Of a DNA stretch of 64,000 nucleotides, positions 43,975 to 53,610 are shown piece after piece (the stretch's first letter is position 1; each line of letters begins with the position of its first letter). The stretch spans positions 39,304 through 103,303 of the forward strand of contig NZ_JAAHTB010000016.1 of the NCBI RefSeq assembly GCF_010692745.1. Reading direction: 5' to 3'. This stretch comes from Methylobacterium sp. BTF04 (GTDB taxonomy: Bacteria > Pseudomonadota > Alphaproteobacteria > Rhizobiales > Beijerinckiaceae). Made by a program: the position numbers and the translations under genes. A model generated the notes under the pieces. It was not told where the DNA came from, searched no databases, and saw only the letters and a program-made list of their open reading frames with translations.

Positions 43975-44847
43975 ATGAGCGAGAACGACGATGTTGGCGC
44001 GAAGACTTGCGCTCCACTGGTGCGCTGTGTTGGTCGGGCGCTGATCCTTGCGCCATTGGGGCTCTCGGCCGGCTGCCAGGAAACCTACCTGCACCGCGCG
44101 GGGTCGCTGCAATCGTATACGAACCTGAAGCCGTCCAACGGACTGATCACCAAGGCGCTCGTCCATGTCGATGTGCCGGCGGTCAAGGCGGCGCGCAGCG
44201 TCCGGGTGGTGCCGACGGTGTTCTCCAGTAAAGCTTTGGAGGTTCCTCTCACCCAGGACCAACGCAAGCTGGTGACCAACGCCATCGACCGTGCCCTCTG
44301 CACCGATCTCAGCGCGCGCTTTGAGATGGTGGGCGCCGGGCAACCCGCCGATCTCACGGTGCATGCCGTCGTCGGCAACCTCGAAGTCACCGACAAGGTC
44401 TATGCGGGCGTCTCCAAGGGCCTTGGATTCGCACCCATGGCCTTCGGCGCAAGCGGACCCGTCCCACGCCTTCCCCTCGGTCTCGGAAGTCTCTCCGTCG
44501 AGGCGGAAGCACGGGACGCCAGGGGCGCCCAGAAAGCCGCGATGGTTTGGGCCCGTGGCGCCGAAATCATGGCATCGGCGGCGACCGTGTCCGAAATCGG
44601 CGACGCCTATACCCTCGCGGGCAAGTTCGGGGAGGATTTCAGCGATCTCCTCGTCGATGGCGAAAGCCCGTTCGGGCGCATGGGCTCCTGGCCGTCTTCG
44701 GACAAGATGGGCCGTGCTCTCGGAATGGCGCCCAAATACTCGGTCTGTGACGCCTTCGGCCGAAGCCCCGGCCTCGCCGGCGCCGTAGCGAGCAATCTCG
44801 GATTGCCGCCCGAGTGGAGCGACGACGGAGCCAAACCCGCGCAGTAG
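43975..44847 (+). CDS. DUF3313-family lipoprotein
   Basis: This 290-residue product starts at ATG 43975 and has a signal with lipobox GLSAGC (Cys about 34), predicting an anchored periplasmic lipoprotein. LQSYTNLKPSNGLITKALVHVD, VVPTVFSSKALEVPLTQDQRKLVTNAIDRALC and FEMVGAGQPADLTVHAVVG are typical of DUF3313. Function is unknown. The frame opens at 43894 but the residues before Met-28 lack signal character. It has no obvious operon partner. Confidence 0.82.
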   Translation: MSENDDVGAKTCAPLVRCVGRALILAPLGLSAGCQETYLHRAGSLQSYTNLKPSNGLITKALVHVDVPAVKAARSVRVVPTVFSSKALEVPLTQDQRKLVTNAIDRALCTDLSARFEMVGAGQPADLTVHAVVGNLEVTDKVYAGVSKGLGFAPMAFGASGPVPRLPLGLGSLSVEAEARDARGAQKAAMVWARGAEIMASAATVSEIGDAYTLAGKFGEDFSDLLVDGESPFGRMGSWPSSDKMGRALGMAPKYSVCDAFGRSPGLAGAVASNLGLPPEWSDDGAKPAQ

Positions 44848-44970
44848 GGCCGACGCGAGCGACTGTCCTTCCCACAGCCGCACCCGTTGTCAGCCTTTGG
44901 TGACAGCCCCCGATCGCTCAGCAGCCTCGATTCCCAATCCCTCCCGGTGAACCGAGGCGCGCTCGGGCCC

Positions 44971-47900
44971 CTACGGACGGCGCGCCAGATCCGCGAGCAG
45001 GCTCGATGCCACCACCACCTTCGACACCGTCAAGCCCGAAGAGGCGATGGCCTCCACCGCGGCGCGGATGCGCGTGAGCGTCGGTCCGCGGGCCTCGCTC
45101 CAGACGGCCACCGCGTCGGGGCCGGCGCCGACATCGCCCACCACCTCCGCGGTCAATCCGCGATGGGCGGTGGAGATGCCGGCCAGCGCCCGCTCCAGGG
45201 CCACGCGGTCGAAGGTGTCCGCCACCGGAACCTGGCGCACGGACGCCACGAAGTCGTCGAGGCCGAAGGCATGCTCGATGGCGAAATGCGTCGCCGCGAT
45301 TTCCGGCACCGAATGGCCGTCTGTTTCGGCGATGCGCACGATGTCGGGGGCCGAGACCAGGGCCTTGAGCGAGGCGAGGCGCCGGGCCGCCTCGTCGGCC
45401 ATCCCGCGTCCGGTGAGGTCGAGGCGGCGGGCCTCGATCTCGGCGACGAGACCAGGGTCGAGGACGCGCGGCAGCGCTTCCAGCACCGCGGTGACGCCCT
45501 CGCGGTAGCGCGCGACGATGGGTGAGATGCCGCCGGTCAGGTCGAGGTTGCGGATGAACCAGACGATGCGGTTGGAGAGCAGGTCCTGCACCTCGGCGTA
45601 GAGGCCGAGCTGGTCCTGACCGGAAATTCTCTCCTGGCCGGGCACTCGCGCGTCGAGGCCGTCGATGGCGAGATTCAGCTCCATCAGGCCGAACGCATCG
45701 CGGGTGATGGCGTAGGCCTTGGCGATGGTGGCCGCATCCGCGCCGGTCTCGTCGACGAGACGGGTCACCAGCGCCGGGCCGCCGCGATTGACGATGATGT
45801 TGGAGAGCGCCGTGGCGATGATCTCGCGGCGCAGGCGGTGGCCCTTCACCGTGTCGGGGAAGCGGCGCTTGAGGGCCGCCGGGAAGTAGCGCTGCAACTC
45901 GCGGTCGAAATACGGGTCGTCGGGCACCGTCCCGGCGAGCAGCGCGTCGTAGAGCGAGATCTTGGCATAGGCGAGCAGCACCGCGTATTCCGGCCGCGTC
46001 AGGCCCTCGCCCTTGCGCAGGCGCTCGGTGAGGGTGGCGTCGTCGGGCAGGTATTCCACGCTGCGGTCGAGGCGGCCTTCGGCTTCGAGCGACTGCATCA
46101 CCCGCATGGCGAACCCGGTCTCGCCGGCACCGCGCCGCAGGGCCAGCGACAGGGCCAGCGTCTGGAGCTGGTTGTTGCGCAGCACCAGAGCCGCGACCTC
46201 GTCGGTCATCGCCACGAGCAGTGCGTTGCGGGCCGGCCCGTCGAGGCGGCCGTCGCGTTCGGGCACCATCAGGGCGATCTTGATGTTCACTTCGACGTCG
46301 GAGGTGTTCACGCCGGCCGAGTTGTCGATGGCGTCGGTGTTGAGCCGGATGCCGGCCCGCGCCGCCTCGATGCGCCCGCGCTGGGTCAGGCCGAGATTGG
46401 CACCCTCTCCCACCGCCTTGGCGCGCAGCATCGTTCCGGTGATGCGCACCGCATCGTTGGCGCGGTCGCCGGCCTCCTCGTCGGTCTCCGTGGTGGCGCG
46501 CACATAGGTGCCGATGCCGCCGAACCACAGCAGGTCCACGGGTGCCTTCAGGATCGCCTGCATCAGGTCTGCGGGCGTGGCCTCGGCCTGATCGAAGCCG
46601 AGGGCCGCCCGGATCTGGGGCGAGAGCGGGATGGTCTTGAGGGAGCGCGAAAACACCCCGCCGCCGGGCGAGATCAGGCTCGTATCGTAATCGCCCCAGG
46701 AGGAGCGGGCGAGGGCGAACAGGCGCTTGCGCTCGGCAAAGCTCGACGCGGCGTCGGGATCGGGATCGAGGAAGATGTCGCGGTGGTCGAAGGCGGCGAC
46801 CAGCTTCAGGCTCTGCGACAGCAGCATCCCGTTGCCGAAGACGTCGCCCGACATGTCGCCGACGCCCACCACGGTGACAGGGTCGGTCTGTGTGTCGACG
46901 TCGATCTCGCGAAAGTGGCGCTTGACCGCTTCCCAGGCGCCGCGTGCGGTGATGCCCATGGCCTTGTGGTCGTAGCCCTGGCTGCCGCCGGAGGCGAAGG
47001 CGTCGCCGAGCCAGTGGCCGCGCTCGATCGACAGCGCGTTGGCGATGTCGGAGAAGGTCGCGGTGCCCTTGTCGGCGGCCACCACCAGATAGGCGTCGTC
47101 GGGATCGTGCCGCACGGTATCGGCCGGCGGCACGATGCCGTCGCCGACGATGTTGTCGGTGAGTTCGAGAAGGGTGCGGATGAAGAGCCGGTAGCTTTCG
47201 GTGCCCTCGGTGAGCCAGGCCTGCCGGTCGGAGGCCGGCGGCAGGCGCTTGGGGAAGAACCCGCCCTTGGCGCCCACCGGTACGATGACGGCGTTCTTGA
47301 CCTGCTGCGCTTTGACCAGCCCGAGGATCTCGGTGCGGAAATCCTCCGGCCGGTCCGACCAGCGCAATCCCCCGCGGGCGACGTAGCCGTAGCGGAGGTG
47401 GAGGCCCTCGACGCGGGGCGAATAGACGAAGATCTCGAAGAACGGCCGCGGCAGCGGCATGCCCGAAACCCTGGCGCAGGCGAATTTGAACGAGATCGTC
47501 TCGCGGGCGAGCCCGTCCGCGCCGGTCTGGTAGAAGTTGGTCCGGATCGCCGCTTCCACGAGATTGACGAAGCGCCGCAGGATGCGGTCGTCGTCGAGGC
47601 TGGTGACGCCGGAGAGCGCCGTCTCGATCTCGGCGCGGATCTCCGCCTGCGCCGCGTCCCGGTCACCGCTCGCGGCCGGGTCGAACCGGGCATGGAACAG
47701 GGCGACGATGCGGGCGGTGAGCGCCGCGTGCCGGCTGAGCGTCGCGGCGAGGTAGTCCTGGCCGTAGCGGATGCGCAGCTGGCGCAGGTAGCGTCCGAGG
47801 GCGCGCATCAGGGCCGCGTCGCGCCAGGGCAGCGCCACTTCGAGGACGAGGCGGTTATACCCGTCGGATTCGCCCCGGCCCTCCGAGAGGGCGAGGAGCG

Positions 47901-49827
47901 CGCCTTCCAGCGGCGCTTCCACCGTGGCGAGATCGATGGGCTCGCCGCCGGCACGCTCCAGCAGCATGTCGTGGAGCCAGACCTGCGCCGGTGTGCCTGG
48001 CGGCAGGACCCGGTAGGTGCGCTCGTTGATGACGCGAAAGCCGAGATTCTCCAGAGCCGGCACCCGGTCGGAGAGGGGCAGCGCGGCGCCCCGCGAAAAC
48101 ACCTTGAGGCGCGTCTGCGAGGCCGGATCGGCGTCGCGGCGGCCGAAGCTGGCGGCGCGCGGATCGGCCTCGCTCAGGCGCTCGAGGATCGCCACGTCGG
48201 CGACGGCGACCTGCGGCGTGAAGTTCTCGCGGTAGCTCACCGAGAAGGCCTCGGCGTAGCGGGTGGCGAGGGCGCCGGCATCGGGGCCGGGCATCGCCTC
48301 GGAGATGGCCTCGCGCAAGTCGTCGCCCCAGGTGCGCACGATGCCGGTGACGCCCGCCTCCAAGGCCACCGGATCGCGCTCGGGCGTGTGCTTGCCGGAG
48401 AATCCGATGATGTAATGCGTCCGCGCCAACGGACCTTCCGGGAAGTCCGGATAGGCGGCGGAGAAGCGGCCCTCGTAGGCCTCGGCCAGATAGGCGCCGA
48501 TGCGGGCCCGCACGGTAGAATCGTAGCGGTCCTTGGGCACGTAGACGAGGAGCGAGACGAAGCGGCCGAAACGGTCGGGCCGCGACAGCACCCGGACGCG
48601 CGGCCGGTCGGCGAGGTTGATGATGGCGAGGGCGAACCGGTGCAGCCGGTCGATGTCGATCTGGAACAGGTCGTCGCGCGGATAGGTCTCCAGCACGTCG
48701 ATCAGGGTGCGGCCGGCATGGCTCGTGGGGTCGAGTCCGGCGCGGGCGGCGACCTCGGCCACCTTGCGGCGGAGATACGGCACCTCGCGGGCCGGGCTGC
48801 TATAGGCGGTGGCGGCGAACAGGCCGACGATCCGCATCTCGCCCGCCAGCGTTCCCGACTCCGAGAAGAGCTTCACGGCGATGTAATCGAGATGCACCGG
48901 GCGGTGCACCCGCGAGCGCTGGCTCGCCTTGGTGACGATCAGCGCCTGCGGCGTGTCGAGGAAAGCGGCGATCTCGGGCGCCATCTCGGAAAAGCTCTGG
49001 CCGAGGCGGGAATCGGCGGCCTCGGCCGGCCGCAGCAGCCCGAGAGCGGTGCCGGCGAAATCCGTCCCCTGCCCGTCGATGAGGCGTGCCGCGATTCCGA
49101 GCGGGGTGAAATGGCCGTCGCGCAGCCAGGCGAGCAAAGCATGCGCCTCCTCGACCTCGGCGGCCGGCAGGGTCAGGTTGGTGCCGGCATAGAGCGCGAT
49201 CAGCCGGTCGATCACCCCGAACATGGCGGCCTGGTCGTCGGTGGCCGCCACCACGTCGGCGTAGACGCGGGCGAGGCCGTCACGGAGCCGGGCCCGCGCC
49301 GCGTCGTCGTCGAGGCGATCGAGCTGGATATGGATGAAGCTCTCGCGGCGCAGGTCGCCATGCGCGTCCGCCGTGGTCTCACCGACCACGCGGGTCAGGT
49401 GGCCGTGGCCGTCGCGCTCCACCCCCAGGATCGGATGGGCGACGAGGATCGGCGTCAGGCCCTGGAGCGTCAGTTCCGCCAGGGTGGACGAGAGCAGGAA
49501 CGGGCGGTTGTCGTTGACGACCTCGAGGATCGTCAGATCCCGGTTGCGACCGTCGCGTGTCGCGGTGACGTCGGAGAGCCGCACGGATGCGGATCCTTCG
49601 CTGCCGCGGGGTACCGCGAGAGTGGCCCGCGCCGCGATGGCGAGGGCGGCCAGCGCGTCGGGGGCGTAGGCGACGAGGTCTTCCGGGGGCACCCGGCCGA
49701 ACAGGTCGCGGACGAAGCCGCTCGGCTCGCCGCGTCCCTCGACCAGGGCGGCGGCGGCGTCGATCAGGCCTGTCCGCGACGCCTTCTCCGCCTGGGAGGT
49801 CAGGGCCGTCGTTGCGTCCAATACCAT
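44971..49827 (-). CDS. NAD-specific glutamate dehydrogenase (large, ~180-kDa type)
   Basis: This protein of about 1618 residues belongs to the large bacterial NAD-GDH family. The N-terminal third carries ACT-like regulatory regions, and the central catalytic domain has RYGYVARGGLRWSDRPEDFRTEIL, VKNAVIVPVGAKGGFFPK with the catalytic Lys, and the nucleotide-binding VVGVGDMSGDVFGNGMLLS. It converts glutamate to 2-oxoglutarate and ammonia, mainly in catabolism. ATG 49827 (MVLDATTALT) is preferred; ATGs at 49839 and 49851 are possible. It is monocistronic, and its placement after nitrogen-salvage genes may be coincidental. Confidence 0.95.
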   Translation of the reverse strand: MVLDATTALTSQAEKASRTGLIDAAAALVEGRGEPSGFVRDLFGRVPPEDLVAYAPDALAALAIAARATLAVPRGSEGSASVRLSDVTATRDGRNRDLTILEVVNDNRPFLLSSTLAELTLQGLTPILVAHPILGVERDGHGHLTRVVGETTADAHGDLRRESFIHIQLDRLDDDAARARLRDGLARVYADVVAATDDQAAMFGVIDRLIALYAGTNLTLPAAEVEEAHALLAWLRDGHFTPLGIAARLIDGQGTDFAGTALGLLRPAEAADSRLGQSFSEMAPEIAAFLDTPQALIVTKASQRSRVHRPVHLDYIAVKLFSESGTLAGEMRIVGLFAATAYSSPAREVPYLRRKVAEVAARAGLDPTSHAGRTLIDVLETYPRDDLFQIDIDRLHRFALAIINLADRPRVRVLSRPDRFGRFVSLLVYVPKDRYDSTVRARIGAYLAEAYEGRFSAAYPDFPEGPLARTHYIIGFSGKHTPERDPVALEAGVTGIVRTWGDDLREAISEAMPGPDAGALATRYAEAFSVSYRENFTPQVAVADVAILERLSEADPRAASFGRRDADPASQTRLKVFSRGAALPLSDRVPALENLGFRVINERTYRVLPPGTPAQVWLHDMLLERAGGEPIDLATVEAPLEGALLALSEGRGESDGYNRLVLEVALPWRDAALMRALGRYLRQLRIRYGQDYLAATLSRHAALTARIVALFHARFDPAASGDRDAAQAEIRAEIETALSGVTSLDDDRILRRFVNLVEAAIRTNFYQTGADGLARETISFKFACARVSGMPLPRPFFEIFVYSPRVEGLHLRYGYVARGGLRWSDRPEDFRTEILGLVKAQQVKNAVIVPVGAKGGFFPKRLPPASDRQAWLTEGTESYRLFIRTLLELTDNIVGDGIVPPADTVRHDPDDAYLVVAADKGTATFSDIANALSIERGHWLGDAFASGGSQGYDHKAMGITARGAWEAVKRHFREIDVDTQTDPVTVVGVGDMSGDVFGNGMLLSQSLKLVAAFDHRDIFLDPDPDAASSFAERKRLFALARSSWGDYDTSLISPGGGVFSRSLKTIPLSPQIRAALGFDQAEATPADLMQAILKAPVDLLWFGGIGTYVRATTETDEEAGDRANDAVRITGTMLRAKAVGEGANLGLTQRGRIEAARAGIRLNTDAIDNSAGVNTSDVEVNIKIALMVPERDGRLDGPARNALLVAMTDEVAALVLRNNQLQTLALSLALRRGAGETGFAMRVMQSLEAEGRLDRSVEYLPDDATLTERLRKGEGLTRPEYAVLLAYAKISLYDALLAGTVPDDPYFDRELQRYFPAALKRRFPDTVKGHRLRREIIATALSNIIVNRGGPALVTRLVDETGADAATIAKAYAITRDAFGLMELNLAIDGLDARVPGQERISGQDQLGLYAEVQDLLSNRIVWFIRNLDLTGGISPIVARYREGVTAVLEALPRVLDPGLVAEIEARRLDLTGRGMADEAARRLASLKALVSAPDIVRIAETDGHSVPEIAATHFAIEHAFGLDDFVASVRQVPVADTFDRVALERALAGISTAHRGLTAEVVGDVGAGPDAVAVWSEARGPTLTRIRAAVEAIASSGLTVSKVVVASSLLADLARRP

Positions 49828-50192
49828 GCGAATCCCCATCGGAGGCGGCATCGAGGTCCCGCTGGCGACGCAGGACGGCCTGTCCTACGCGATTCGCCCC
49901 GCCCTACGGCACCCCAATTCCCCCCGGCGATCGAATAACGCGACAGCCCATCGACGGATTGTCATCGGCTCAAGGCCGGTATGAGCCCGATTCTTGCATG
50001 TGCTGAAGCGCTGCATCAGCCAGACTGCCTGGGACTAGACCAAGGCCGAAGCGCGCTCCTGTATACAAGCTGGGGTGTAGACCTGGGCCGCTTGGCTCAA
50101 GCCAACTGGCGGAGTGTAGGCCACGCTGTGGCTTCGATGCTGTGTCATGGGCTTTCGTCCTTCGAAAGCCCGGCTGCCCGGTCAATTCCCGG

Positions 50193-50288
50193 TTGACGCT
50201 GCCGTCCCTGCGCCCCAACCACCACCCGGTGGAGAATGTCTGGCGGATCATGTCCGTCGGGCTGCGCGGATGCACCTATCGGTCATGA
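50193..50288 (+). pseudogene. C-terminal fragment of an IS630-like DDE transposase
   Basis: A 31-codon stretch reads LTLPSLRPNHHPVENVWRIM and ends in a stop. It corresponds to the LPPYSPELNPVENVW segment of IS630-family transposases, where the Glu is the last catalytic acid. Upstream sequence no longer matches. It is a decayed remnant and marks past insertion beside the porin gene. Confidence 0.55.
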
Positions 50289-50314
50289 TCGACGCCGATC
50301 GCTACAAGCTGCCG

Positions 50315-50344
50315 CGATCGGACCGCACGGGCGCGGTCCGATCG
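50315..50344. repeat. Perfect inverted repeat
   Basis: CGATCGGACCGC (50315-50326) and GCGGTCCGATCG (50333-50344) are perfect 12-bp arms around a 6-base loop. It lies 50 bases beyond the porin stop and may act with the next hairpin as a terminator, although no T-run follows. Confidence 0.6.
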
Positions 50345-50361
50345 TTGGTCTCGCCGGCCGC

Positions 50362-50385
50362 CGCGGTTTGAGGTGCCAAACCGCG
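50362..50385 (-). terminator. Hairpin just after the porin gene
   Basis: CGCGGTTT (50362-50369) and AAACCGCG (50378-50385) pair perfectly around an 8-base loop, 9 bases after the porin stop on the minus strand. It is a likely transcript end or 3' stabiliser. Confidence 0.5.
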
Positions 50386-50394
50386 CAAGGCGGC

Positions 50395-51906
50395 TCACAA
50401 GGATCCTGGTCCCTTCGCGAATCCGCCCAGGGTAAAGAGATCGATGGAGAGCTTCGTACCGACCACGAAGGCATTCGGCGTCGGCTTGGGCCGGAACGGG
50501 AACCGCGTATTGTCCGGGTTGACGATGTATTGCAGGTTGGGCATCAGCCGGATCGCCGGCGTGACCTGAATGCCGTAGTTCACCTCCAGCATGACCTGTT
50601 GGGTGGCTATGTCGCGGGAATCCAAGCCGAGCGAGGCACGGGCCGCCCGTACGTTGGCGAGTCCGACCGACGAGAACTTCTGGGTCGAGACCACGAAGCC
50701 CAGAGTGTCATAGGGCCGGCTCGGGAAGGTTCCGAGCAGTGCCGCGCCGCCCGCCAGGTAGTAGTCGTTGATCTGCCGCCCGTCTGTGCCCTTGATGGCG
50801 ACGCCGAAAAGCGTGAGCCCTTGCTGTGCCGTCGGGTCCGGACGCCAGACCATCTGGTCGAAGCGTGCGTAGACGAGCGAACGGCCGAATTGCGTGAGGC
50901 GATCGAGGCCACTGAACAGGGCGGCCCCCCTCCGGGTATCGAGGACGGGGTCGGCGTAATCCGACCGATCGACGACGCCACCGATATTGTAGTTGCGCGG
51001 CAGGACGTCGTTGGCGAAAGTCGTTGAGTAGCCGATCTCGTAGGGAAGCGTGACACCGGTGGCGCCCCGGGTCGACCAGTCGACGCCATTGTCGGTCGGG
51101 CGCTGGGTGTACGGGTTCACCTCGTAGACGCCGCCGTGAACGAAGATCTTGTCCGTGAGCCACACCTTGGCATGCGCGCCCCAGGTCGAGATTGGCCAGA
51201 ATCCGAGATTGGTGATCTTGAACGCGGACGTCGGACCACCGCAGGTCGCGTTGGTCTGGAAGTTGCAGTAGAGCGACGAGCTCAAGAAGTTCGGGTTGGT
51301 CGAGAGCCGTCCGAACTCGATATCGAGCTTGTTGTCGAACAGCTTCTGTTGATAGCTGAGCAGGGTCAGTCGTGCGGTCTGACCGCCGCCGAAGATTTCC
51401 TGCACGCTGGTATTGTTGCCGATGAAGTCGTTCGAGAGGCTGCGCCCGTGACGCTGCGACACCACCACGTGGAATGAGCCCCCATCGACACCGGCCAGCC
51501 TCTGCATATCGCCGTCGATGCCGAGATACGCTTGGCTGGCATAGGCCGATCCTTGTCTCATGCCGCCGACCGGGTTGAACGCGCTCTGCCCGGTGTAGTT
51601 CGCGACGAAGCTCAGTCCGTTGCCGAGGTCGAGGACGCCGGCAGGAATCGACGGGGGGCTTCCGGCCGCGCCGAGCACCTCGGCCGCCTCCGCTGCGCTT
51701 TCACCTCCGGCCGCCGGCATCGCCGAGGCACGGGCGCTTCGTGGCTGGACCGTCCGACGCAGCGGGCGGACGACCGGGTCGGCCGCCACGCTTTCCAGCG
51801 TCGCCGTGCCGGGCGGAGGGGCCGTCTGGGCGACGCCGCCACCGCTGACGAGTGCCATCGGAATAACGAAAAGCGCGATTTTCGTGACGTTGGTGCTGGT
51901 TCTCAT
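50395..51906 (-). CDS. OprB-like carbohydrate porin
   Basis: This 503-residue exported protein starts at ATG 51906, with GGGGGG 6 bases upstream. A signal peptide ends about residue 26 (SGGGVA-QT). A disordered Pro/Ala/Glu-rich stretch to about residue 85 precedes the barrel, which has LGIDGDMQRLAGVDGGSFHV, GRLSTNPNFLSSSLYCNFQ, GVYEVNPYTQRP and LEVNYGIQVTPAIRLMPNLQ, typical of the OprB family of sugar-selective porins. It follows the fuconate dehydratase gene on the same strand after a 301-base gap and may bring the sugar across the outer membrane. Confidence 0.85.
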   Translation of the reverse strand: MRTSTNVTKIALFVIPMALVSGGGVAQTAPPPGTATLESVAADPVVRPLRRTVQPRSARASAMPAAGGESAAEAAEVLGAAGSPPSIPAGVLDLGNGLSFVANYTGQSAFNPVGGMRQGSAYASQAYLGIDGDMQRLAGVDGGSFHVVVSQRHGRSLSNDFIGNNTSVQEIFGGGQTARLTLLSYQQKLFDNKLDIEFGRLSTNPNFLSSSLYCNFQTNATCGGPTSAFKITNLGFWPISTWGAHAKVWLTDKIFVHGGVYEVNPYTQRPTDNGVDWSTRGATGVTLPYEIGYSTTFANDVLPRNYNIGGVVDRSDYADPVLDTRRGAALFSGLDRLTQFGRSLVYARFDQMVWRPDPTAQQGLTLFGVAIKGTDGRQINDYYLAGGAALLGTFPSRPYDTLGFVVSTQKFSSVGLANVRAARASLGLDSRDIATQQVMLEVNYGIQVTPAIRLMPNLQYIVNPDNTRFPFRPKPTPNAFVVGTKLSIDLFTLGGFAKGPGSL

Positions 51907-52207
51907 GACTGACCCCCCTGAGTTCCCGTGCCCGGCCATCACTCGGCCGAACTTCCTAGACTGGAAACTTTTCTTATTTTTGGTTTGTTTATGCTTAAAA
52001 TCCTAGTATCGGCACTGCCGAATGCCGATCCGGCGGCGGCCGACCGTCTTCACGGCAGGACACGCACCGTTTCAAAGGAGCTTTGGGGCACTTCGCGAAG
52101 TGCTCGGTTCTGAGGACCTTCCCATCGCGTCGGACGACGCCGTGGGAAGGTCCTGAGTCGCTCTCACCGCCTCAGCCGATCCGATCGCAGGCGGCGAGAG
52201 GCGGCGG
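51907..52207. other. Intergenic region with porin promoter and hairpins
   Basis: These 301 bases contain no gene. The part 51950-52015 is AT-rich (TTTTCTTATTTTTGG-like) and is a likely porin promoter. A 16-bp palindrome GCACTTCGCGAAGTGC lies at 52088-52103 and a long hairpin at 52113-52154. Confidence 0.55.
52113..52154 (-). terminator. Long hairpin after the fuconate dehydratase gene
   Basis: AGGACCTTCCCA (52113-52124) and TGGGAAGGTCCT (52143-52154) pair perfectly; the inner loop itself can form a GCGTC/GACGC stem. It lies 53 bases after the stop of the operon's last enzyme gene and probably ends the fucose transcript. No T-run is present. Confidence 0.6.
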
Positions 52208-53485
52208 TCAGGCTTTGAAGCGGAAGGCCTCGAGCGTTTCGGGCTTCATCGCGATCGAGAAGCCCGGCAGCACGGGTGGCATGTAGGCTGCGTTCACGAT
52301 CAGGCAGGGATCGAGGAAATGCTCATGCAGGTGGTCGATGTATTCGATCACTCTGCCGTCCCGAGTGCCGGAAACCGCCACGTAATCGATCATCGAGAGA
52401 TGCTGCACGTATTCGCATAGGCCGACACCGCCGGCATGTGGCCAGACCGGCAGATCGAACTTGGCCGCGATCAGCAGCACCGACAGGACCTCGTTCAGGC
52501 CACCCATGCGGCAGGAATCCACCTGCACGATATCGATCGCCTCCCCGGCGATGAACTGCTTGAACATGATCCGGTTCTGGCACATCTCGCCGGTGGCGAC
52601 CTTCACCGGGGCAATGGCGGAGCGGATCTTGCGGTGCCCCGCGATATCGTCGGGGCTGGTCGGCTCCTCGATGAAGAAGGGCTTGGCGAAGGCGAGCTGC
52701 TTCACCCAATCGATCGCCTGATCGACGTCCCAGACCTGGTTGGCGTCGATCATCAGATAGCGGTCGGGGCCCATTACTTCGCGGGCGATGGTCAACCGGC
52801 GAATATCGTCCTCCAGGTTGCGGCCGACCTTCATCTTGATGTGGTTGAAGCCCTCTGCGATGGCCTCCTCACACAGGCGACGCAACTTGGCGTCATCGTA
52901 GCCGAGCCATCCTGCGGAGGTCGTGTAGCAGGGGTAGCCTTCCGTCTCGAGGACGGCGATGCGCTCCGCCTTGCCCGGCTCCGCCTTGCGCAGAATCGCG
53001 ATCGCCTCGTCGCGGGTCAGCACGTCGGTCAGGTAGCGATAATCGACGATGTCGGCGATCTCCTCCGGAGCCATGTCCGCGACGAGGCGCCAGACCGGCT
53101 TGCCGGCCTGCTTTGCGAGCAGGTCCCACACGGCGTTGACGACGGCCCCCGTCGCCAAGTGCATGGCGCCCTTGTCGGGGCCGATCCAGCGCAGCTGGCT
53201 GTCGCCGGTGAGGTGCCGCCAGTAGCGCCCGGGCGCGGCGAGAACGGCATCGAGATCCGTGCCGACAACGAGGTGTCGCATGGCGCTGATCGCGAGGCAG
53301 CAGATGTCGTTGCCGCGCCCGTTGGTGAAGGTGAGCCCGTGCCCCTCGAGACCGGGCTCATCGGTCTCCAGGATCACGTAGGCGGCGGAGTAATCCGGGT
53401 CGAGATTCATCGCATCCGACCCGTCGAGCGATTCCGAGGTCGGGAAGCGCAGATCGATGACGCGCATATCGGTGATTTTAGTCAT
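52208..53485 (-). CDS. L-fuconate dehydratase (enolase superfamily)
   Basis: This 425-residue Mg-dependent dehydratase has the N-terminal capping domain (ITDMRVIDLRFPTSESLDGS, typical of the fuconate clade) and a barrel with the Lys motif HIKMKVGRNLEDDIRR, metal ligands Asp in LMIDANQVWD, Glu in FFIEEPTSPDD and Glu in VATGEMCQNR, and His in WPHAGGVGLCEYVQHL. It turns L-fuconate into 2-keto-3-deoxy-L-fuconate. The GEMCQNRIMFKQF and AGGVGLCEYVQH segments match FucD. Start ATG 53485. It is the last gene of the operon. Related 6-deoxy acids may also be used. Confidence 0.92.
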   Translation of the reverse strand: MTKITDMRVIDLRFPTSESLDGSDAMNLDPDYSAAYVILETDEPGLEGHGLTFTNGRGNDICCLAISAMRHLVVGTDLDAVLAAPGRYWRHLTGDSQLRWIGPDKGAMHLATGAVVNAVWDLLAKQAGKPVWRLVADMAPEEIADIVDYRYLTDVLTRDEAIAILRKAEPGKAERIAVLETEGYPCYTTSAGWLGYDDAKLRRLCEEAIAEGFNHIKMKVGRNLEDDIRRLTIAREVMGPDRYLMIDANQVWDVDQAIDWVKQLAFAKPFFIEEPTSPDDIAGHRKIRSAIAPVKVATGEMCQNRIMFKQFIAGEAIDIVQVDSCRMGGLNEVLSVLLIAAKFDLPVWPHAGGVGLCEYVQHLSMIDYVAVSGTRDGRVIEYIDHLHEHFLDPCLIVNAAYMPPVLPGFSIAMKPETLEAFRFKA

Positions 53486-53610
53486 TCTCGTCTCTCGGTA
53501 AGGGCGTCTTCGACCGGAATGCTCCGGCCCGGACGGGAAACAACGATGGTCGAGGCGATCCGCGCGGGTGGCGGCTCGCAGGCCGCGCGGGCAGCCGAAC
53601 GCGGAACCGC

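Larger units (their letters stand above)
49828..50394. other. Intergenic region with transposase debris and hairpins
   Basis: These 567 bases lie between the glutamate dehydrogenase start and the porin stop. They contain a short IS630-like fragment (50193-50288) and two hairpins (50315-50344 and 50362-50385). The rest shows no gene. Confidence 0.5.

Noticed and set aside
45838..49938. A 1366-codon open frame opposite the glutamate dehydrogenase gene
   Set aside because: It is a mirror frame caused by high GC and few stops. The protein is Arg/Gly/His/Asp-rich with no recognisable domain, while the minus strand gives an unmistakable NAD-GDH.
49970..50275. 101-residue minus-strand frame beside the glutamate dehydrogenase gene
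   Set aside because: It overlaps the IS630-like remnant on the other strand, has no domain and its composition is not protein-like.
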